DNA of 64,000 bases from an uncultured Paenibacillaceae bacterium. Lineage in GTDB: Bacteria; Bacillota; Bacilli; Aneurinibacillales; Aneurinibacillaceae. The notes below the pieces were generated by a model that had not been told where the DNA came from, did no database searches, and saw only the letters and a list, made by a program, of their open reading frames with translations. The stretch covers positions 124,001-188,000 of the forward strand of contig CAMLDI010000001.1 of the NCBI GenBank assembly GCA_946478845.1, written 5' to 3'. This document shows positions 11,156-21,658 of the stretch, piece by piece (position 1 is the stretch's first letter; each line of letters starts with the position of its first letter). A program made the translations under genes and the position numbers.

Positions 11156-12733
11156 CTATCTATTGGGAAAAAAATGTGCCAGGGATTCACCAATCCAGGG
11201 GATCCGTTTTACATCTTGTTTTCCAAGAATTTTCATCCATATTAACATGACACAATAAATGCCTATAGAGACCATGGTGCTAATTAGTAAGGCTGTTGAA
11301 AGAGGCATCATGCTAGTCCAGTAGCGGGCAAGATGGAGTGCGGAGTAACCGGAAAGGGCAACACTAATGCCTATTTTAATAAAGTCTGCTAATTTTAAAG
11401 TAAAACCAGTTAGTTTACTAAGGCTGAAAAAGTGGAGAAGGCTAACAGATACAATGCTGATATTCACGGAAAGAACGGCTCCATCAAATGCAATTTCAGG
11501 CCGGGAAGCCAGGAAGAAGATGGCTGCTGTTTTCAACACGGCACCAATGATGGTATTGCGCATGGCTACTTGGGCATAACCCAACCCTTGCAATGCGGCC
11601 TGGAGGGGCCCTTGAAAATAAAGAAGAATGGAATAGGGAGCCATCATCCTCAAAAAGTGTCCAACATGATCATCGTGGTAAAGCAATTGGGATAAGGGAT
11701 GGGCAAAAATAAACAAGAGAGCAGAGCAAGGGGCTCCTATAATCAGAGCCAGTTTGAGGGATTGATAAATTCTGCGATGGACCAGATTATAATTTTTACT
11801 AGATTGGGCTTCAGATACAGCAGGAACAAGAGAAACGGAAAGCGAATAGGTGAAAAAAGTTGGAAAAACTAACAATGGAATTGCCATTCCTGAGAGTTGG
11901 CCATAAAATTGGGTAGCTGCTGTGGTGGTAATGCCAGCAATAGCCAGGCTTTGGGCCACCACAATAGGTTCTATAAAGAATGTGAGGGAACCAACAATGC
12001 GGCTTGTTGTAACCGGAAGGGATATGTGTAGCAACCCTTGCAGGGTATCCTTGTTTTTCTGATAAATTTCCTTCATTTTATGCTGTTTCCAAACACGTGG
12101 CATTTTTTGTTTGCGAAATTGCCACAACAAACTTAACATACCGCCTAATTCTCCAATTACAATACCTATCATAGCCCCTGCTGCAGCAAACTCTACTCCC
12201 TTAGGCAATAACCACATGGCCAGAAATAAAACTGTAAATATGCGTATAATTTGTTCAATGATTTGGGAACTGGCGGTTGGATTCATGTTTTGTTTTCCTT
12301 GAAAATATCCACGGAACACGGAAGAAATAGCGACGATAGGAACAATAGGAGAAATGGCAATAAGTGAGTAAAAAGCCCGGTCATCTGTTAATAATGTTTC
12401 AGAGATTATTCGGGCGCCAGCAATCATAACAGAGGTGAAAATTATACTCAGAAAGGTTACAATTAATAATGAGATTTGTAAGATAGAACGTATTTTTTTA
12501 TGATCACCCCGGGCGTCCGCTTCTGCCACCATTTTTGAAATGGCTACATTTAAACCAAAGGTGGCTAAAGAAATGATAAGAGATAGTGTTGGGACAGCCA
12601 TTTGATAGAGGCCCATCCCTTCAGCACCAATCATTTGCGCTAAAATAATTCGATTAATAAAACCAAGAACCTTTACAATTAGTCCAGCGAGGATAAGGAC
12701 CATTGTCCCTTTAATAAAGGATTGTTTGTTCAT
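11156..12733 (-). CDS. spoVB: Stage V sporulation protein B (MOP-family flippase)
   Basis: A polytopic MATE/MOP-superfamily protein of 525 aa with about 14 membrane segments, implicated in lipid-linked precursor flipping for spore cortex peptidoglycan. It begins MNKQSFIKGTMVLILAGL and carries GAEGMGLYQMAVP and RGYFQGKQNMNPTA, typical of SpoVB. The ATG at 12733 follows GGGGG; the frame opens 11 codons earlier without support. Length and position beside comN/secDF agree with B. subtilis spoVB, next to yrzD. Confidence 0.92.
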   Translation of the reverse strand: MNKQSFIKGTMVLILAGLIVKVLGFINRIILAQMIGAEGMGLYQMAVPTLSLIISLATFGLNVAISKMVAEADARGDHKKIRSILQISLLIVTFLSIIFTSVMIAGARIISETLLTDDRAFYSLIAISPIVPIVAISSVFRGYFQGKQNMNPTASSQIIEQIIRIFTVLFLAMWLLPKGVEFAAAGAMIGIVIGELGGMLSLLWQFRKQKMPRVWKQHKMKEIYQKNKDTLQGLLHISLPVTTSRIVGSLTFFIEPIVVAQSLAIAGITTTAATQFYGQLSGMAIPLLVFPTFFTYSLSVSLVPAVSEAQSSKNYNLVHRRIYQSLKLALIIGAPCSALLFIFAHPLSQLLYHDDHVGHFLRMMAPYSILLYFQGPLQAALQGLGYAQVAMRNTIIGAVLKTAAIFFLASRPEIAFDGAVLSVNISIVSVSLLHFFSLSKLTGFTLKLADFIKIGISVALSGYSALHLARYWTSMMPLSTALLISTMVSIGIYCVMLIWMKILGKQDVKRIPWIGESLAHFFPNR

Positions 12734-12837
12734 GTTTTGCCCCCACTTTTTTACCCGAGAATTCAACCTGTCATAATCATATGCATGTACTACAGGTGAA
12801 CATGACTGAAAATGAGAGAGGAGCAGATGAGGAAGCC

Positions 12838-13089
12838 ATGGAAAAGGGGATTTATGTAAAAGAAATTGAGGAATTATGTGAGATGAAAGCCAGGGAATTT
12901 GAATGCCTGGGTTACGAGGATGTCCAAAAAGAAGATATCTGGGGTTGTATTAGTGCTTCTTATAAAGGGAATTTCCCTCCTCTCCATCAGTGGGTGAATG
13001 ATATCCTGACCCTTAAACCGAACAAATGGATGAGTTGGATGATGGTGCAGGCTCTCAAAGAAGATATGCAACCTTTCGACGAAAATTGA
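12838..13089 (+). CDS. comN: ComN-like post-transcriptional regulator
   Basis: A small acidic protein of about 83 aa matching the post-transcriptional regulator family (B. subtilis ComN/YrzD), which affects comE mRNA. The conserved block is EIEELCEMKAREF, LGYEDVQKEDIW, and LHQWVNDILTLKPNKWMSW. The start is uncertain: the ATG at 12838 has GAGG close upstream, while in-frame ATGs at 12802 and 12781 lack good ribosome binding sites. The position between spoVB and secD is the conserved one. The secD promoter overlaps its stop codon. Confidence 0.82.
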   Translation: MEKGIYVKEIEELCEMKAREFECLGYEDVQKEDIWGCISASYKGNFPPLHQWVNDILTLKPNKWMSWMMVQALKEDMQPFDEN

Positions 13090-13115
13090 CATATAAAAAT
13101 TGGATTGTCTATAAT
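13086..13115 (+). promoter_or_regulatory. Strong sigma-A promoter for secD-secF
   Basis: TTGACA (13086-13091), an 18-bp spacer and TATAAT (13110-13115) are both perfect hexamers. The promoter overlaps the comN stop codon and lies 36 bp before the secD start. Confidence 0.8.
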
Positions 13116-13151
13116 TAAAGGTACTGGTTTTGACAAAGGAGGAAGTACGAC

Positions 13152-14387
13152 GTGATCAGATGGAGTCGGCTTGTTACTTTTATCCTCATCACAGTTGCCG
13201 TATTTACAACTGTTGGATTGACTGGATTAAAAGTAGCTAAAGGAACCACCCTCGGCCTGGATTTGCGCGGAGGTTTTGAAGTTTTATATGAAGTATCCCC
13301 ATTAAACAAAAATGAAAAAATCAACAAGGAATCTTTAACGGATGCAGTGCATGCCATTGAACGGCGGATTGATATTCTTGGGGTTGCTGAACCTGAAATT
13401 CAGGTAGAAGGCAATGATCGGATTCGTGTTCGCCTTGCAGGGGCTTACAATCAGGAACAAGCCCGTGATTTAATTGGTAAACCAGCCAAACTTACTTTCC
13501 GTGATATGCAAGGGAATATATTGATGGACGGAAGTGATCTGGCAACCAAGGGTGCCGCTTTAGGATACAATGATTTACAACAGCCAGTCGTTAATCTTAA
13601 ATTTAAAGAAGCGAAAAAATTTGCCGATGTAACGAAAAAGTACTTAGGCCAACCACTGGCCATTTATCTGGATGAAAATTTAATAACAGCGCCAACCATT
13701 AATTCAGTCATTCCTGGTGGTGCCGCTTATATTGATGGGCAGGAGAGTGTACAAGCAGCAAAAGATTTAGCTGCTCTCTTAAATGCAGGCGCCTTGCCTG
13801 TGGAGATGAAAGAAGTGTATTCCAATAGTGTAGGGGCTAATTTAGGCCAAACGGCTCTGGAAAACGGGATTAAAGCCGGGGCTATTGGAACTATCATCGT
13901 TCTCATTTTTATGATTGTTTTTTATAGAATGCCAGGGGTTGTTGCAGTGATTACCCTTGTTGCGTATGTTTATCTACTGCTTTTATTGCAAAATTTGATG
14001 CAGGCGACTTTAACACTGCCAGGGATTGCCGCCTTTATTCTTGGGATCGGGATGGCAGTGGATGCCAATATCATTATGTATGAACGGATTAAGGAAGAGC
14101 TGCGTAGCGGGAAGTCCATTCTTTCGGCGGTACGGTCCGGTTCTAAACGTTCATTGAGTACCATTCTTGATGCCAATGTAACCAGTATTATTGGTGCCAT
14201 CGTACTCTTCTACTTTGGGTCCAGTGCCATTCGTGGGTTTGCCATTACATTGATTCTTAGTATTGTGGTAAGTTTGTTAACTGCAGTCGCGGGCTCCCGT
14301 TTCTTGTTAAATCTCCTGGTAAAAACCAACCTCTTTAACAAGCTGTGGCATTTCGGAGTAAGGGAGCGTGATATTCGTGAACTTTAA
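13152..14387 (+). CDS. secD: Protein translocase subunit SecD
   Basis: RND-type accessory subunit that uses the proton gradient to pull secreted proteins outwards. The 411-aa protein has an N-terminal helix, the large extracellular domain with LGLDLRGGFEVLYEV, and five C-terminal helices with GIGMAVDANIIMYERIKEE. It uses a GTG start after AAAGGAGG. SecD and SecF are separate genes here, unlike the fused SecDF of B. subtilis. It overlaps secF by 11 bp. Confidence 0.97.
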   Translation: MIRWSRLVTFILITVAVFTTVGLTGLKVAKGTTLGLDLRGGFEVLYEVSPLNKNEKINKESLTDAVHAIERRIDILGVAEPEIQVEGNDRIRVRLAGAYNQEQARDLIGKPAKLTFRDMQGNILMDGSDLATKGAALGYNDLQQPVVNLKFKEAKKFADVTKKYLGQPLAIYLDENLITAPTINSVIPGGAAYIDGQESVQAAKDLAALLNAGALPVEMKEVYSNSVGANLGQTALENGIKAGAIGTIIVLIFMIVFYRMPGVVAVITLVAYVYLLLLLQNLMQATLTLPGIAAFILGIGMAVDANIIMYERIKEELRSGKSILSAVRSGSKRSLSTILDANVTSIIGAIVLFYFGSSAIRGFAITLILSIVVSLLTAVAGSRFLLNLLVKTNLFNKLWHFGVRERDIREL

Positions 14388-15285
14388 AACCTTTGATTTT
14401 GTAAAACATCGTAAATACTATTTTATTTTTTCAGGGATTTTGATTATTGCCGGGATTATCTCCCTCTTCCTTCATGGTTTAAATCTTGGGGTTGATTTTA
14501 GCAGTGGAACCCGGGTGCAGATCCAAATTGGGAAAACCTTCGTAGAAAAAGATATTCAACAAGCCGTTGTGAAAATAGGCATGGAACCGGGAAGCATTAC
14601 TACTTCTGGTGCCAACCAGGATAACGCAGTAGTTATGTTCCAGGACCCGATTACGAAAGACCAGTATGCTCAACTTACCAAAGTAATGCAGGAAAAGTAT
14701 GGGCCACAGGTTTCTTTGCAAGAAAGTACGGTGAATCCCCTGGTAAGCAAGGAGTTAGCGAAATCTGCGTTATATGCTCTCTTATTCGCTTCCATTGGGA
14801 TTGTCCTTTATATCACCATTCGTTTTGAATACCGATTGGCTGTTTCAGCCATTATCGCACTGCTTCATGATGTGTTTCTTGTAATTACTCTCTTTAGTTT
14901 GTTCCAAATTGAAGTGGACTTGCCATTTATTGCGGCAATATTGACCATCGTTGGTTTTTCCATCCATGACAACATCATTATTTTTGACCGGATTCGGGAT
15001 AATTTGAAACATACGAAATTAAAGGCGGTACAGGATGTAGAAGATGTTGTGAATGCTAGTATCCGTTCTACATTTGTTCGATCCATCAATACAGTAATAA
15101 CCGTTCTGATTATGGCTGTTACCCTTTATATTTTCGGTGGGGAATCCATTAAGAACTTTACTCTAGCCCTGATTATCGGGTTAACCTTTGGAGCTTACTC
15201 CTCTATTTTTATTGCCAGCCAGTTGTGGGTACAATGGAGGGAATTTGACTTAAAAAGAGGAAAAACAAAAAGAAAGCCTGCATAA
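14377..15285 (+). CDS. secF: Protein translocase subunit SecF
   Basis: Partner of SecD in the export machine. The 302-aa protein has six predicted helices, the SecF entry motif LGVDFSSGTRVQI, and the conserved membrane motif GFSIHDNIIIFDRIRDN. The GTG at 14377 is chosen because AAGGGAG lies 10 nt upstream; another GTG at 14368 is too close to that site. Overlap with the secD end suggests coupled translation. Confidence 0.96.
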   Translation: MNFKTFDFVKHRKYYFIFSGILIIAGIISLFLHGLNLGVDFSSGTRVQIQIGKTFVEKDIQQAVVKIGMEPGSITTSGANQDNAVVMFQDPITKDQYAQLTKVMQEKYGPQVSLQESTVNPLVSKELAKSALYALLFASIGIVLYITIRFEYRLAVSAIIALLHDVFLVITLFSLFQIEVDLPFIAAILTIVGFSIHDNIIIFDRIRDNLKHTKLKAVQDVEDVVNASIRSTFVRSINTVITVLIMAVTLYIFGGESIKNFTLALIIGLTFGAYSSIFIASQLWVQWREFDLKRGKTKRKPA

Positions 15286-15301
15286 TTGAAGAAAAATGAA
15301 T

Positions 15302-15325
15302 GCCGTGGATGATCCACGGCTTCTT
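15302..15325 (+). terminator. Hairpin between secF and recJ
   Basis: GCCGTGGA/TCCACGGC, 8 bp with a TGA loop, followed by TTCTTT. It has a weak U-tract, so it may be a partial terminator; the recJ ribosome binding site follows directly. Confidence 0.5.
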
Positions 15326-15342
15326 TAAAGAGGTGGGACGGA

Positions 15343-17700
15343 ATGTTAAAACCGAAGACCCGCTGGGTGATGAAAGATGTTAATGAGGGTCTAAGGGAGC
15401 AATTTGCCAAAGAATTGCAACTTTCCCCTCTCTTAACCCGGCTGCTTCTTATTCGTGGCATTGATTCTATTGAAAAAGCGACAGCTTTTCTTTATGGGGA
15501 AGAAAAAGATTTCTATGATCCCTTTTTACTCAGTGATATGGATAAAGCCATCCAACGGACCAGAGAAGCCATTGAGTATGGAGAACCTATTTTAATTTAT
15601 GGCGATTATGATGCAGATGGGGTCACAAGTACAAGTATCCTGATCCATACCCTGCGAAAAGTGGGGGCCGTTTTTCAATATTACATTCCTAATCGTTTTA
15701 CAGAAGGATATGGGTTAAATAAAGATGCCCTTCGTAAAGCTGCGGAAAAAGGGTTCTCTGTTGTCATTACCGTTGATACAGGAATCAGTGCAGTGCAAGA
15801 AGCAGAACTGGCAAAAGAGTTGGGATTGGATTTGATTATAACGGATCACCATGAACCGCCACAGGAAATTCCCGATGCTTTTGCAGTCATTAATCCGAAA
15901 AAGCCAGGTTGCACCTATCCTTTCCCTATGTTAGCAGGAGCAGGGGTTGCTTTTAAATTCGCCCATGCCCTTCTTGGTTCTTTTCCTCATTTTGTGCTAG
16001 ACATTGCGGGGGTAGGGACCATTGCAGACCTTGTTCCTTTAGTGGATGAAAATCGATTATTAGCTAAATATGGGCTTCAAGCCATTGATCAATCTACGAA
16101 TCCCGGGATTCAAGCTTTAAAGAAAGTTTGTGGAGTGAATGGGGCTGCTACAGCCTATCATGTTGGCTTTGGCATGGGCCCCCGAATTAACGCCAGCGGC
16201 CGTTTAGAATCCGCAGATCGTGCAGTGAAACTGTTAACAACCCATAGTGTGGAGGAAGCTGAACGCTATGCCAATGAGTTGGACTTGCTGAACAAAGAAA
16301 GGCAGTTGTTGGTTGATACTATAACCCAGGATGCTATGGCTTCTGTAGATATTCTCCCTAAAGAGCAAAGGAAGGTTCTTGTAGTGGCCGGTGAAGAATG
16401 GAATGAAGGGGTTATTGGGATTGTTGCATCCCGATTAGTGGAAAAGTATTATCGTCCTACCATTGTTTTGAGTATAAATAAAGAAAAGAGCGTTGCCAAA
16501 GGTTCCGCACGAAGTATTGAAGGATATAATATGTATGAAGCCCTTACTATTTGTAAAGATTTATTGCCCCATTATGGTGGACATCCTATGGCTGCGGGTA
16601 TGACTTTATCTATTGATCATATTGAAGAACTTCGCTCTCGATTAAACGAGATTGCTGAAAAATGGCTAACAGAAGAAGATTATCAACCCATTACAAAAGT
16701 AGATGCTCTTTGCTCTTTGCCTGAAATGAATTTAACGACCATTAGTGAAATAGAAAAATTAGCTCCATTTGGCATTGGAAATCCAGCGCCTCGCATTTTA
16801 ATAAATAACGTTGAAATCACGGAATTAAGAGCCATTGGCAAAAATGAAGATCATTTAAAGTGCCAATTTCTAACCGATGACTATCAATTAGATGGTGTTG
16901 GTTTTAAAATGGGATCTTTGCTTGACCAATTGCCTTCTTCTGCTCAGGCTAATATTCTAGGAGAATTGACAGTTAATGAATGGAATCAGAAGAGGAAGCC
17001 CCAATTTGTGATCAAAGACCTTTCTATTCCAGAAATCCGCATTTTTGATTGGCGGTGTTCAAAAAATAAATTGGGAAGAATACAAAGCATTTCAGGGAAC
17101 GGTATGGTAGATGTAGTGATATTTAGGCAGGAAAAACGAAAAGAAGTGCTTGAAATGAACCTTGAAGCACATATTCGGATTGCTGAGGGTAAAATCCCTG
17201 GCATAAATAATGAAATAAATCGAATTATTTTATATGATTTGCCCCAATCTTATGGAGAATTAGGGGAAACATTGCAAAGGTATTCAGCTCTTAAGCAGGT
17301 ATATTGCTTGTTTGGTGAAGAAAAATCCCTTTTGCCATCCTTGCCAGGAAGAAGCCATTTTACAGAAATTTATAAAACACTGTTGCAACACAAATGTTTA
17401 ACAAAAGATGATCTGCCTTTACTAGCAAAAGCGAAAGGAATGGCAATTTCCTCTATTTCCTTTATTCTGGCTGTTTTTCATGAACTTGGGTTTATCAGCA
17501 AGAAAAATGAAGGGTATGTTCTAGAAGTAGCAAATAGCAAAAGAGATTTGGCTGATTCTCTCCTATATTGCCGTGAACGGAATCGTCTCCAGCTAGAAAC
17601 AGAATTGCTGTATTCTTCAGCAAAGGATTTAGCTTATATTATAAACCAATATTATACTAACAGTGATTCTATCAAGGAGGTTGTGACCAATGAGTTATAA
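15343..17700 (+). CDS. recJ: Single-stranded-DNA-specific 5'-3' exonuclease RecJ
   Basis: DHH-family nuclease that resects DNA ends and takes part in mismatch and base-excision repair. At 785 aa it is the long Bacillus form with a C-terminal extension. Motifs seen: [12 protein letters not shown] (motif I), VDTGIS, the DHH signature ITDHHEPP, and the DHHA1 motif [10 protein letters not shown] near residue 412. An OB-fold follows at about 455-560. The ATG follows GAGGTGGGACGG. Its last 11 nt overlap the apt start. Confidence 0.96.
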   Translation: MLKPKTRWVMKDVNEGLREQFAKELQLSPLLTRLLLIRGIDSIEKATAFLYGEEKDFYDPFLLSDMDKAIQRTREAIEYGEPILIYGDYDADGVTSTSILIHTLRKVGAVFQYYIPNRFTEGYGLNKDALRKAAEKGFSVVITVDTGISAVQEAELAKELGLDLIITDHHEPPQEIPDAFAVINPKKPGCTYPFPMLAGAGVAFKFAHALLGSFPHFVLDIAGVGTIADLVPLVDENRLLAKYGLQAIDQSTNPGIQALKKVCGVNGAATAYHVGFGMGPRINASGRLESADRAVKLLTTHSVEEAERYANELDLLNKERQLLVDTITQDAMASVDILPKEQRKVLVVAGEEWNEGVIGIVASRLVEKYYRPTIVLSINKEKSVAKGSARSIEGYNMYEALTICKDLLPHYGGHPMAAGMTLSIDHIEELRSRLNEIAEKWLTEEDYQPITKVDALCSLPEMNLTTISEIEKLAPFGIGNPAPRILINNVEITELRAIGKNEDHLKCQFLTDDYQLDGVGFKMGSLLDQLPSSAQANILGELTVNEWNQKRKPQFVIKDLSIPEIRIFDWRCSKNKLGRIQSISGNGMVDVVIFRQEKRKEVLEMNLEAHIRIAEGKIPGINNEINRIILYDLPQSYGELGETLQRYSALKQVYCLFGEEKSLLPSLPGRSHFTEIYKTLLQHKCLTKDDLPLLAKAKGMAISSISFILAVFHELGFISKKNEGYVLEVANSKRDLADSLLYCRERNRLQLETELLYSSAKDLAYIINQYYTNSDSIKEVVTNEL

Positions 17701-18208
17701 TTTTAAAGAAATGATTAGTATTATTCCTGATTTTCCGAAAGAAGGCATTCGTTTCAAAGACATTACCACATTATTGCAGGATGGTCCTGCTTTTAAGGCA
17801 GCCATTTCGGAATTAACGAAATATGCAGCAGATAAAAATGTGGATATGGTTGTTGGACCGGAAGCCCGTGGTTTTATCGTTGGTTGCCCTTTAGCTGTTG
17901 AATTAGGAGCTGGTTTTGTACCCATTCGTAAAAAAGGAAAATTGCCTCGAGAAACCATTCAAGCATCTTATGCCCTTGAATATGGAGAAGATGCCCTTGC
18001 AATGCATAAAGATGCCATTAAACCAGGCCAGCGTGTTTTAATCGCTGATGATCTTCTTGCAACTGGTGGAACCATTGGCACAACAATCGATTTAATTAAA
18101 CAACTTGGGGGAGAAGTTGTAGGCATAGCATTTTTTATCGAATTAACTTATCTTAATGCCCGAGAAAAATTAGAGGGTTATGATGTATTCTCTCTGATTA
18201 AATATTAA
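17690..18208 (+). CDS. apt: Adenine phosphoribosyltransferase
   Basis: Salvages adenine to AMP with PRPP. It is 172 aa, normal length. It shows [18 protein letters not shown] at the N-terminus, the PEARGF base-recognition loop, and the PRPP-binding motif [20 protein letters not shown] lies in the end of recJ. The recJ-apt-relA-dtd order matches B. subtilis. Confidence 0.97.
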   Translation: MSYNFKEMISIIPDFPKEGIRFKDITTLLQDGPAFKAAISELTKYAADKNVDMVVGPEARGFIVGCPLAVELGAGFVPIRKKGKLPRETIQASYALEYGEDALAMHKDAIKPGQRVLIADDLLATGGTIGTTIDLIKQLGGEVVGIAFFIELTYLNAREKLEGYDVFSLIKY

Positions 18209-18238
18209 TTTTTTGAAGCGGCGAAGGAGATTATGAAT

Positions 18239-20428
18239 ATGAGTAGGGAAACGGCCATCGAGTCCGAAATCGACAAAATCATAGAAAAAGCAAAAACCTA
18301 TATGCCGGAACAAGATGTGGAATTTATTCATAAGGCGTATGTTTTAGCGAGGAAAGCCCATGAAGGGCAATTTCGCAAATCTGGAGAGCCTTATATTATC
18401 CACCCTATTGCTGTGGCCGGTATACTTGTCGATCTTCAGATGGATGCCGCAACAGTTGCTGCTGCCTTTCTCCATGATGTGGTGGAAGATACGGAATACA
18501 CTAGTGAGGATATTACAAATCAATTTGGGGAAGATGTTGCTTGCTTAGTAGATGGCGTTACGAAATTAGGGAAAATCAAATTAAAGTCTAAAGAGCAACA
18601 ACAAGCAGAAAATCATCGCAAAATGTTTTTAGCTATGGCAAAAGATTTGCGCATTGTGATGATTAAACTTGCGGACCGCTTGCATAATATGCGGACTTTA
18701 AAACATCTACCAGAAGAAAAACAGCGGCAAATTTCTGATGAAACCCTTGAAATTTTTGCTCCTCTCGCCCATCGTCTTGGTATTGCGTCAATAAAATGGG
18801 AAATGGAAGACATTGGCCTTCGTTATATAAACCCCCAGCAATATTACCGTATCGTCAATTTAATGCAAAAAAAGAGGGCGGAACGGGAGAAGTATATTCA
18901 TGGGGTTATTGATACCTTGCATGAAAAGTTAAATGAAATAAACATTAAATCAGATATTTCCGGCCGGCCCAAGCACATTTATAGTATTTACCGGAAAATG
19001 GTGAAACAAAATAAAGAATTCAATGAAATATATGACCTCCTGGCTGTCCGGATTTTAGTAGAAAATATTAGGGATTGCTATGCTGTTCTTGGGATTGTCC
19101 ATACCCTTTGGAAACCAATGCCAGGGCGGTTTAAAGATTATATTGCCATGCCGAAAGCGAACATGTATCAGTCCCTTCATACTACCGTTATTGGTTCCAA
19201 TGGAGAGCCCCTGGAAGTCCAGATTCGTACTTATGAAATGCATCGTGTAGCTGAATACGGGATTGCTGCTCACTGGGCGTATAAAGAAGGAAAATCGGCC
19301 AATCCGGAACAGAGTATTGAAACGAAATTATCCTGGTTCAGGGAGATTCTGGAATGGCAACAGGATACAAGAGATGCCCAGGAATTTATGGAATCTCTTA
19401 AATTAGATCTTTTCTCTGATCTGGTGTTTGTCTTTACCCCAAAAGGGGACGTATATGAATTGCCAAAAGGGTCTGTACCCCTGGATTTTGCCTATCGTAT
19501 TCATTCTGAGGTTGGCAATCGTACCATTGGTGCGAAAGTAAATGGGAAGATTGTGCCCCTTGATTATGTATTAAAAACTGGTGATATTGTAGAAGTCCTC
19601 ACTTCTAAACATAGTTATGGCCCAAGTACGGATTGGTTAAAAATTGCGAAATCATCCCATGCCCGCAATAAAATTAAAAGTTGGTTTAAGAAGCAAAAGC
19701 GGGAAGAAAACGTAAACAAAGGCCGGGATTTGGTTGAAGTTGAATTAAAAAAAGCTGGCTTTGAACCTAAAGAGTTTATGGTTTCTGAAAGTCTGGAAGA
19801 AGTAGCGAAGAAATTTAATTTCCATGGGGAAGAAGATATGTTTGCCGCTGTGGGGTACGGCGGGATTACAGGAGCGCAAATTGCGACAAGGTTAACGGAA
19901 AAGATTCGTAAAGAACGGGAAGACCAATTGCCCAATACCACAGAAATTAAAAATGATACCCCCAGAAAACGCCCGGAAAATGGGGTTTATGTTAAAGGGG
20001 TAGAGAATCTCCTCGTTCGCTTCTCCCGATGTTGCAATCCAGTGCCTGGGGATGAGATTGTTGGCTTTATTACCCGTGGGAGAGGGGTTTCTGTGCATCG
20101 GACGGATTGCCCTAATGTTAATTTAGATGAAGAGGAAGAAAAAAATCGCCTTATTCATGTTGAATGGGAGGCCAATCTTCACCAAGAATACAGTGTGGAA
20201 ATTGAGATTCTCGGCCATGATCGCAATGGCTTATTAAAGGAGATTTTGGCCAGCGTTGCGGATATGAAAACAAATATTACAGCGGTTACAGGCAAATCTG
20301 ATAAAAATCGGGTTGCCAAAATTAATATGACTATTACCATTCATAATCTGGATCATTTACACAAAGTTGTAGAGCGGATCAAAGGAATTCGGGATGTGTA
20401 TTCTGTGCGCCGGATTTTTAATACGTAA
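18239..20428 (+). CDS. relA: Bifunctional (p)ppGpp synthetase/hydrolase RelA/SpoT
   Basis: Makes and degrades (p)ppGpp in the stringent response. The roughly 729-aa protein carries an HD hydrolase domain (about 30-180; FLHDVVEDTEYT with LADRLHNMRTL), a synthetase domain (about 230-350; KMPxG-type loop and MYQSLHTTVIG), a TGS domain (about 400-460; VFTPKGDVYELPKG), a zinc-finger-like region with RCCNPVPGD, and a C-terminal ACT domain. Both catalytic halves look intact. The ATG at 18239 has GGAG nine nt upstream; another ATG at 18233 is closer to it. Confidence 0.97.
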   Translation: MSRETAIESEIDKIIEKAKTYMPEQDVEFIHKAYVLARKAHEGQFRKSGEPYIIHPIAVAGILVDLQMDAATVAAAFLHDVVEDTEYTSEDITNQFGEDVACLVDGVTKLGKIKLKSKEQQQAENHRKMFLAMAKDLRIVMIKLADRLHNMRTLKHLPEEKQRQISDETLEIFAPLAHRLGIASIKWEMEDIGLRYINPQQYYRIVNLMQKKRAEREKYIHGVIDTLHEKLNEINIKSDISGRPKHIYSIYRKMVKQNKEFNEIYDLLAVRILVENIRDCYAVLGIVHTLWKPMPGRFKDYIAMPKANMYQSLHTTVIGSNGEPLEVQIRTYEMHRVAEYGIAAHWAYKEGKSANPEQSIETKLSWFREILEWQQDTRDAQEFMESLKLDLFSDLVFVFTPKGDVYELPKGSVPLDFAYRIHSEVGNRTIGAKVNGKIVPLDYVLKTGDIVEVLTSKHSYGPSTDWLKIAKSSHARNKIKSWFKKQKREENVNKGRDLVEVELKKAGFEPKEFMVSESLEEVAKKFNFHGEEDMFAAVGYGGITGAQIATRLTEKIRKEREDQLPNTTEIKNDTPRKRPENGVYVKGVENLLVRFSRCCNPVPGDEIVGFITRGRGVSVHRTDCPNVNLDEEEEKNRLIHVEWEANLHQEYSVEIEILGHDRNGLLKEILASVADMKTNITAVTGKSDKNRVAKINMTITIHNLDHLHKVVERIKGIRDVYSVRRIFNT

Positions 20429-20449
20429 TTCATTCAGGAGATAATTTTT

Positions 20450-20893
20450 ATGAGAGTCGTTGTGCAACGTGCAAAAAACGCTTCTGTTACTGTAAGTGGA
20501 GAAGTGGTAGGCAGGATTGGAAAAGGCCTGGTTTTGCTTGTTGGCTTTACCCATACTGATACAGAAGAAGATGTAGCCTATGTGGCAGATAAAATTGCCC
20601 GCTTACGAATCTTTGAAGATGAAGCGGGAAAGATGAATTTATCCCTTATGGAAACAGGGGGGGATATTCTTTCCGTTTCTCAATTTACCCTTTATGGGGA
20701 TACGAGGAAAGGAAGAAGGCCCAGTTTTGTTGAGGCTGCCCGTCCGGAACAGGCAGAACCTCTTTATGAGTTATTCAATGAAAAACTGCGGGGCTTAGGT
20801 TTGGTTGTGGAAACAGGCATCTTTGGGGCGATGATGGATGTTTCTCTCGTTAACGATGGACCTGTGACATTGATTGTAGAGAGTCGTTCTTAG
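20450..20893 (+). CDS. dtd: D-aminoacyl-tRNA deacylase
   Basis: Hydrolyses D-aminoacyl-tRNA (and Gly-tRNA-Ala) as a proofreading step. The 147-aa protein begins [15 protein letters not shown] and carries both active-site motifs: [10 protein letters not shown] and [11 protein letters not shown]. It sits directly downstream of relA, as in many Firmicutes, and ends in a strong terminator that closes the recJ-apt-relA-dtd unit. Confidence 0.97.
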   Translation: MRVVVQRAKNASVTVSGEVVGRIGKGLVLLVGFTHTDTEEDVAYVADKIARLRIFEDEAGKMNLSLMETGGDILSVSQFTLYGDTRKGRRPSFVEAARPEQAEPLYELFNEKLRGLGLVVETGIFGAMMDVSLVNDGPVTLIVESRS

Positions 20894-20900
20894 ATCGAAA

Positions 20901-20936
20901 GGGCAGTGGGACATTCCATGTTCCACTGCCTTTTTC
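20901..20936 (+). terminator. Intrinsic terminator after dtd
   Basis: A 13-bp stem (GGCAGTGGGACAT with ATGTTCCACTGCC, one G:T pair) with a TCC loop is followed by five T residues. Confidence 0.9.
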
Positions 20937-21013
20937 TCTTTGCTTAATGTAATTTATGTCTTTATAGTGGCAACAATAAGTGGGAGTAAACCTTAAAAAG
21001 GGGTGTTCCACAA

Positions 21014-21187
21014 ATGAGATCGAATGATAAATTAAACATAGAAAATGAGATTGCTAGAAAGTTAGCAGATGTTCATTTTCATGAATTTATGGAGAAGGAA
21101 TCTCTTCTTTCTGATGTTGAATTATCCCAGGAAATGGGATTAAGCCTGCGTGAGATTCGGGTGTTAAAACGGAAGTTAGGGCGTTAA
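21014..21187 (+). CDS. Small HTH-like protein of unknown function
   Basis: A 57-aa ORF with an ATG 6-7 nt after AAAAAGGGG. The C-terminal half (SDVELSQEMGLSLREIRVLKRKLGR) looks like the last helices of a helix-turn-helix, with the E-L-S-x-x-M-G-L-S turn. A similar small gene (yrzK-type) is recalled near dtd in B. subtilis, but that is not verified. The stop region overlaps the end of the convergent DUF6773-like gene by 12 bp. Confidence 0.6.
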   Translation: MRSNDKLNIENEIARKLADVHFHEFMEKESLLSDVELSQEMGLSLREIRVLKRKLGR

Positions 21188-21658
21188 GTCTTTGTTCGAT
21201 TTTTTCCAGGATATTTTTATGGCAATATACTTGTAGCCGAAAAAGACAAGGAAGATAATAATTAGTTTTAGAAAAAACTTGAACCAATCCACAGGATCCA
21301 TAGGAAAACCAAAGGGAACCTGGCTGCCAATGGCGATTCCTATAGCCATTACGATACTTTCAAAAAAGTAAAGTTTAATTTTCTTTTTTACTTTGTCTTC
21401 ATCATCCATGTTTGGGTCATAAAGTCCGGCAAAAATTGTGCGAACACTAAAAAATAGAGAGAACCCTACAAATACAATGACACTGCCACTCGTCTCTACG
21501 GCAGGTCTGCCCAATATCATTCCTCGAACCACCATATCAGTAACAGCAATTAAAATGGCAAAAAAACCGGCCTGGGCATAAATTTTTGTTTGCTGTTGTT
21601 GCACTCTTTCATCGGAGTGGTTACTTATAGAGAATAAGTCATTTAATAGTTTATTCAT
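21176..21658 (-). CDS. DUF6773-like membrane protein
   Basis: A 160-aa protein with four hydrophobic segments (about 29-48, 58-77, 103-122 and 135-152) and a charged linker with DPNMDDEDKVKKK. It resembles small membrane proteins paired with an XRE repressor in Firmicutes. The ATG at 21658 overlaps the stop of the upstream XRE gene remnant (ATGA), which shows the two formed an operon. Function is unknown. Confidence 0.7.
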   Translation of the reverse strand: MNKLLNDLFSISNHSDERVQQQQTKIYAQAGFFAILIAVTDMVVRGMILGRPAVETSGSVIVFVGFSLFFSVRTIFAGLYDPNMDDEDKVKKKIKLYFFESIVMAIGIAIGSQVPFGFPMDPVDWFKFFLKLIIIFLVFFGYKYIAIKISWKKSNKDLTP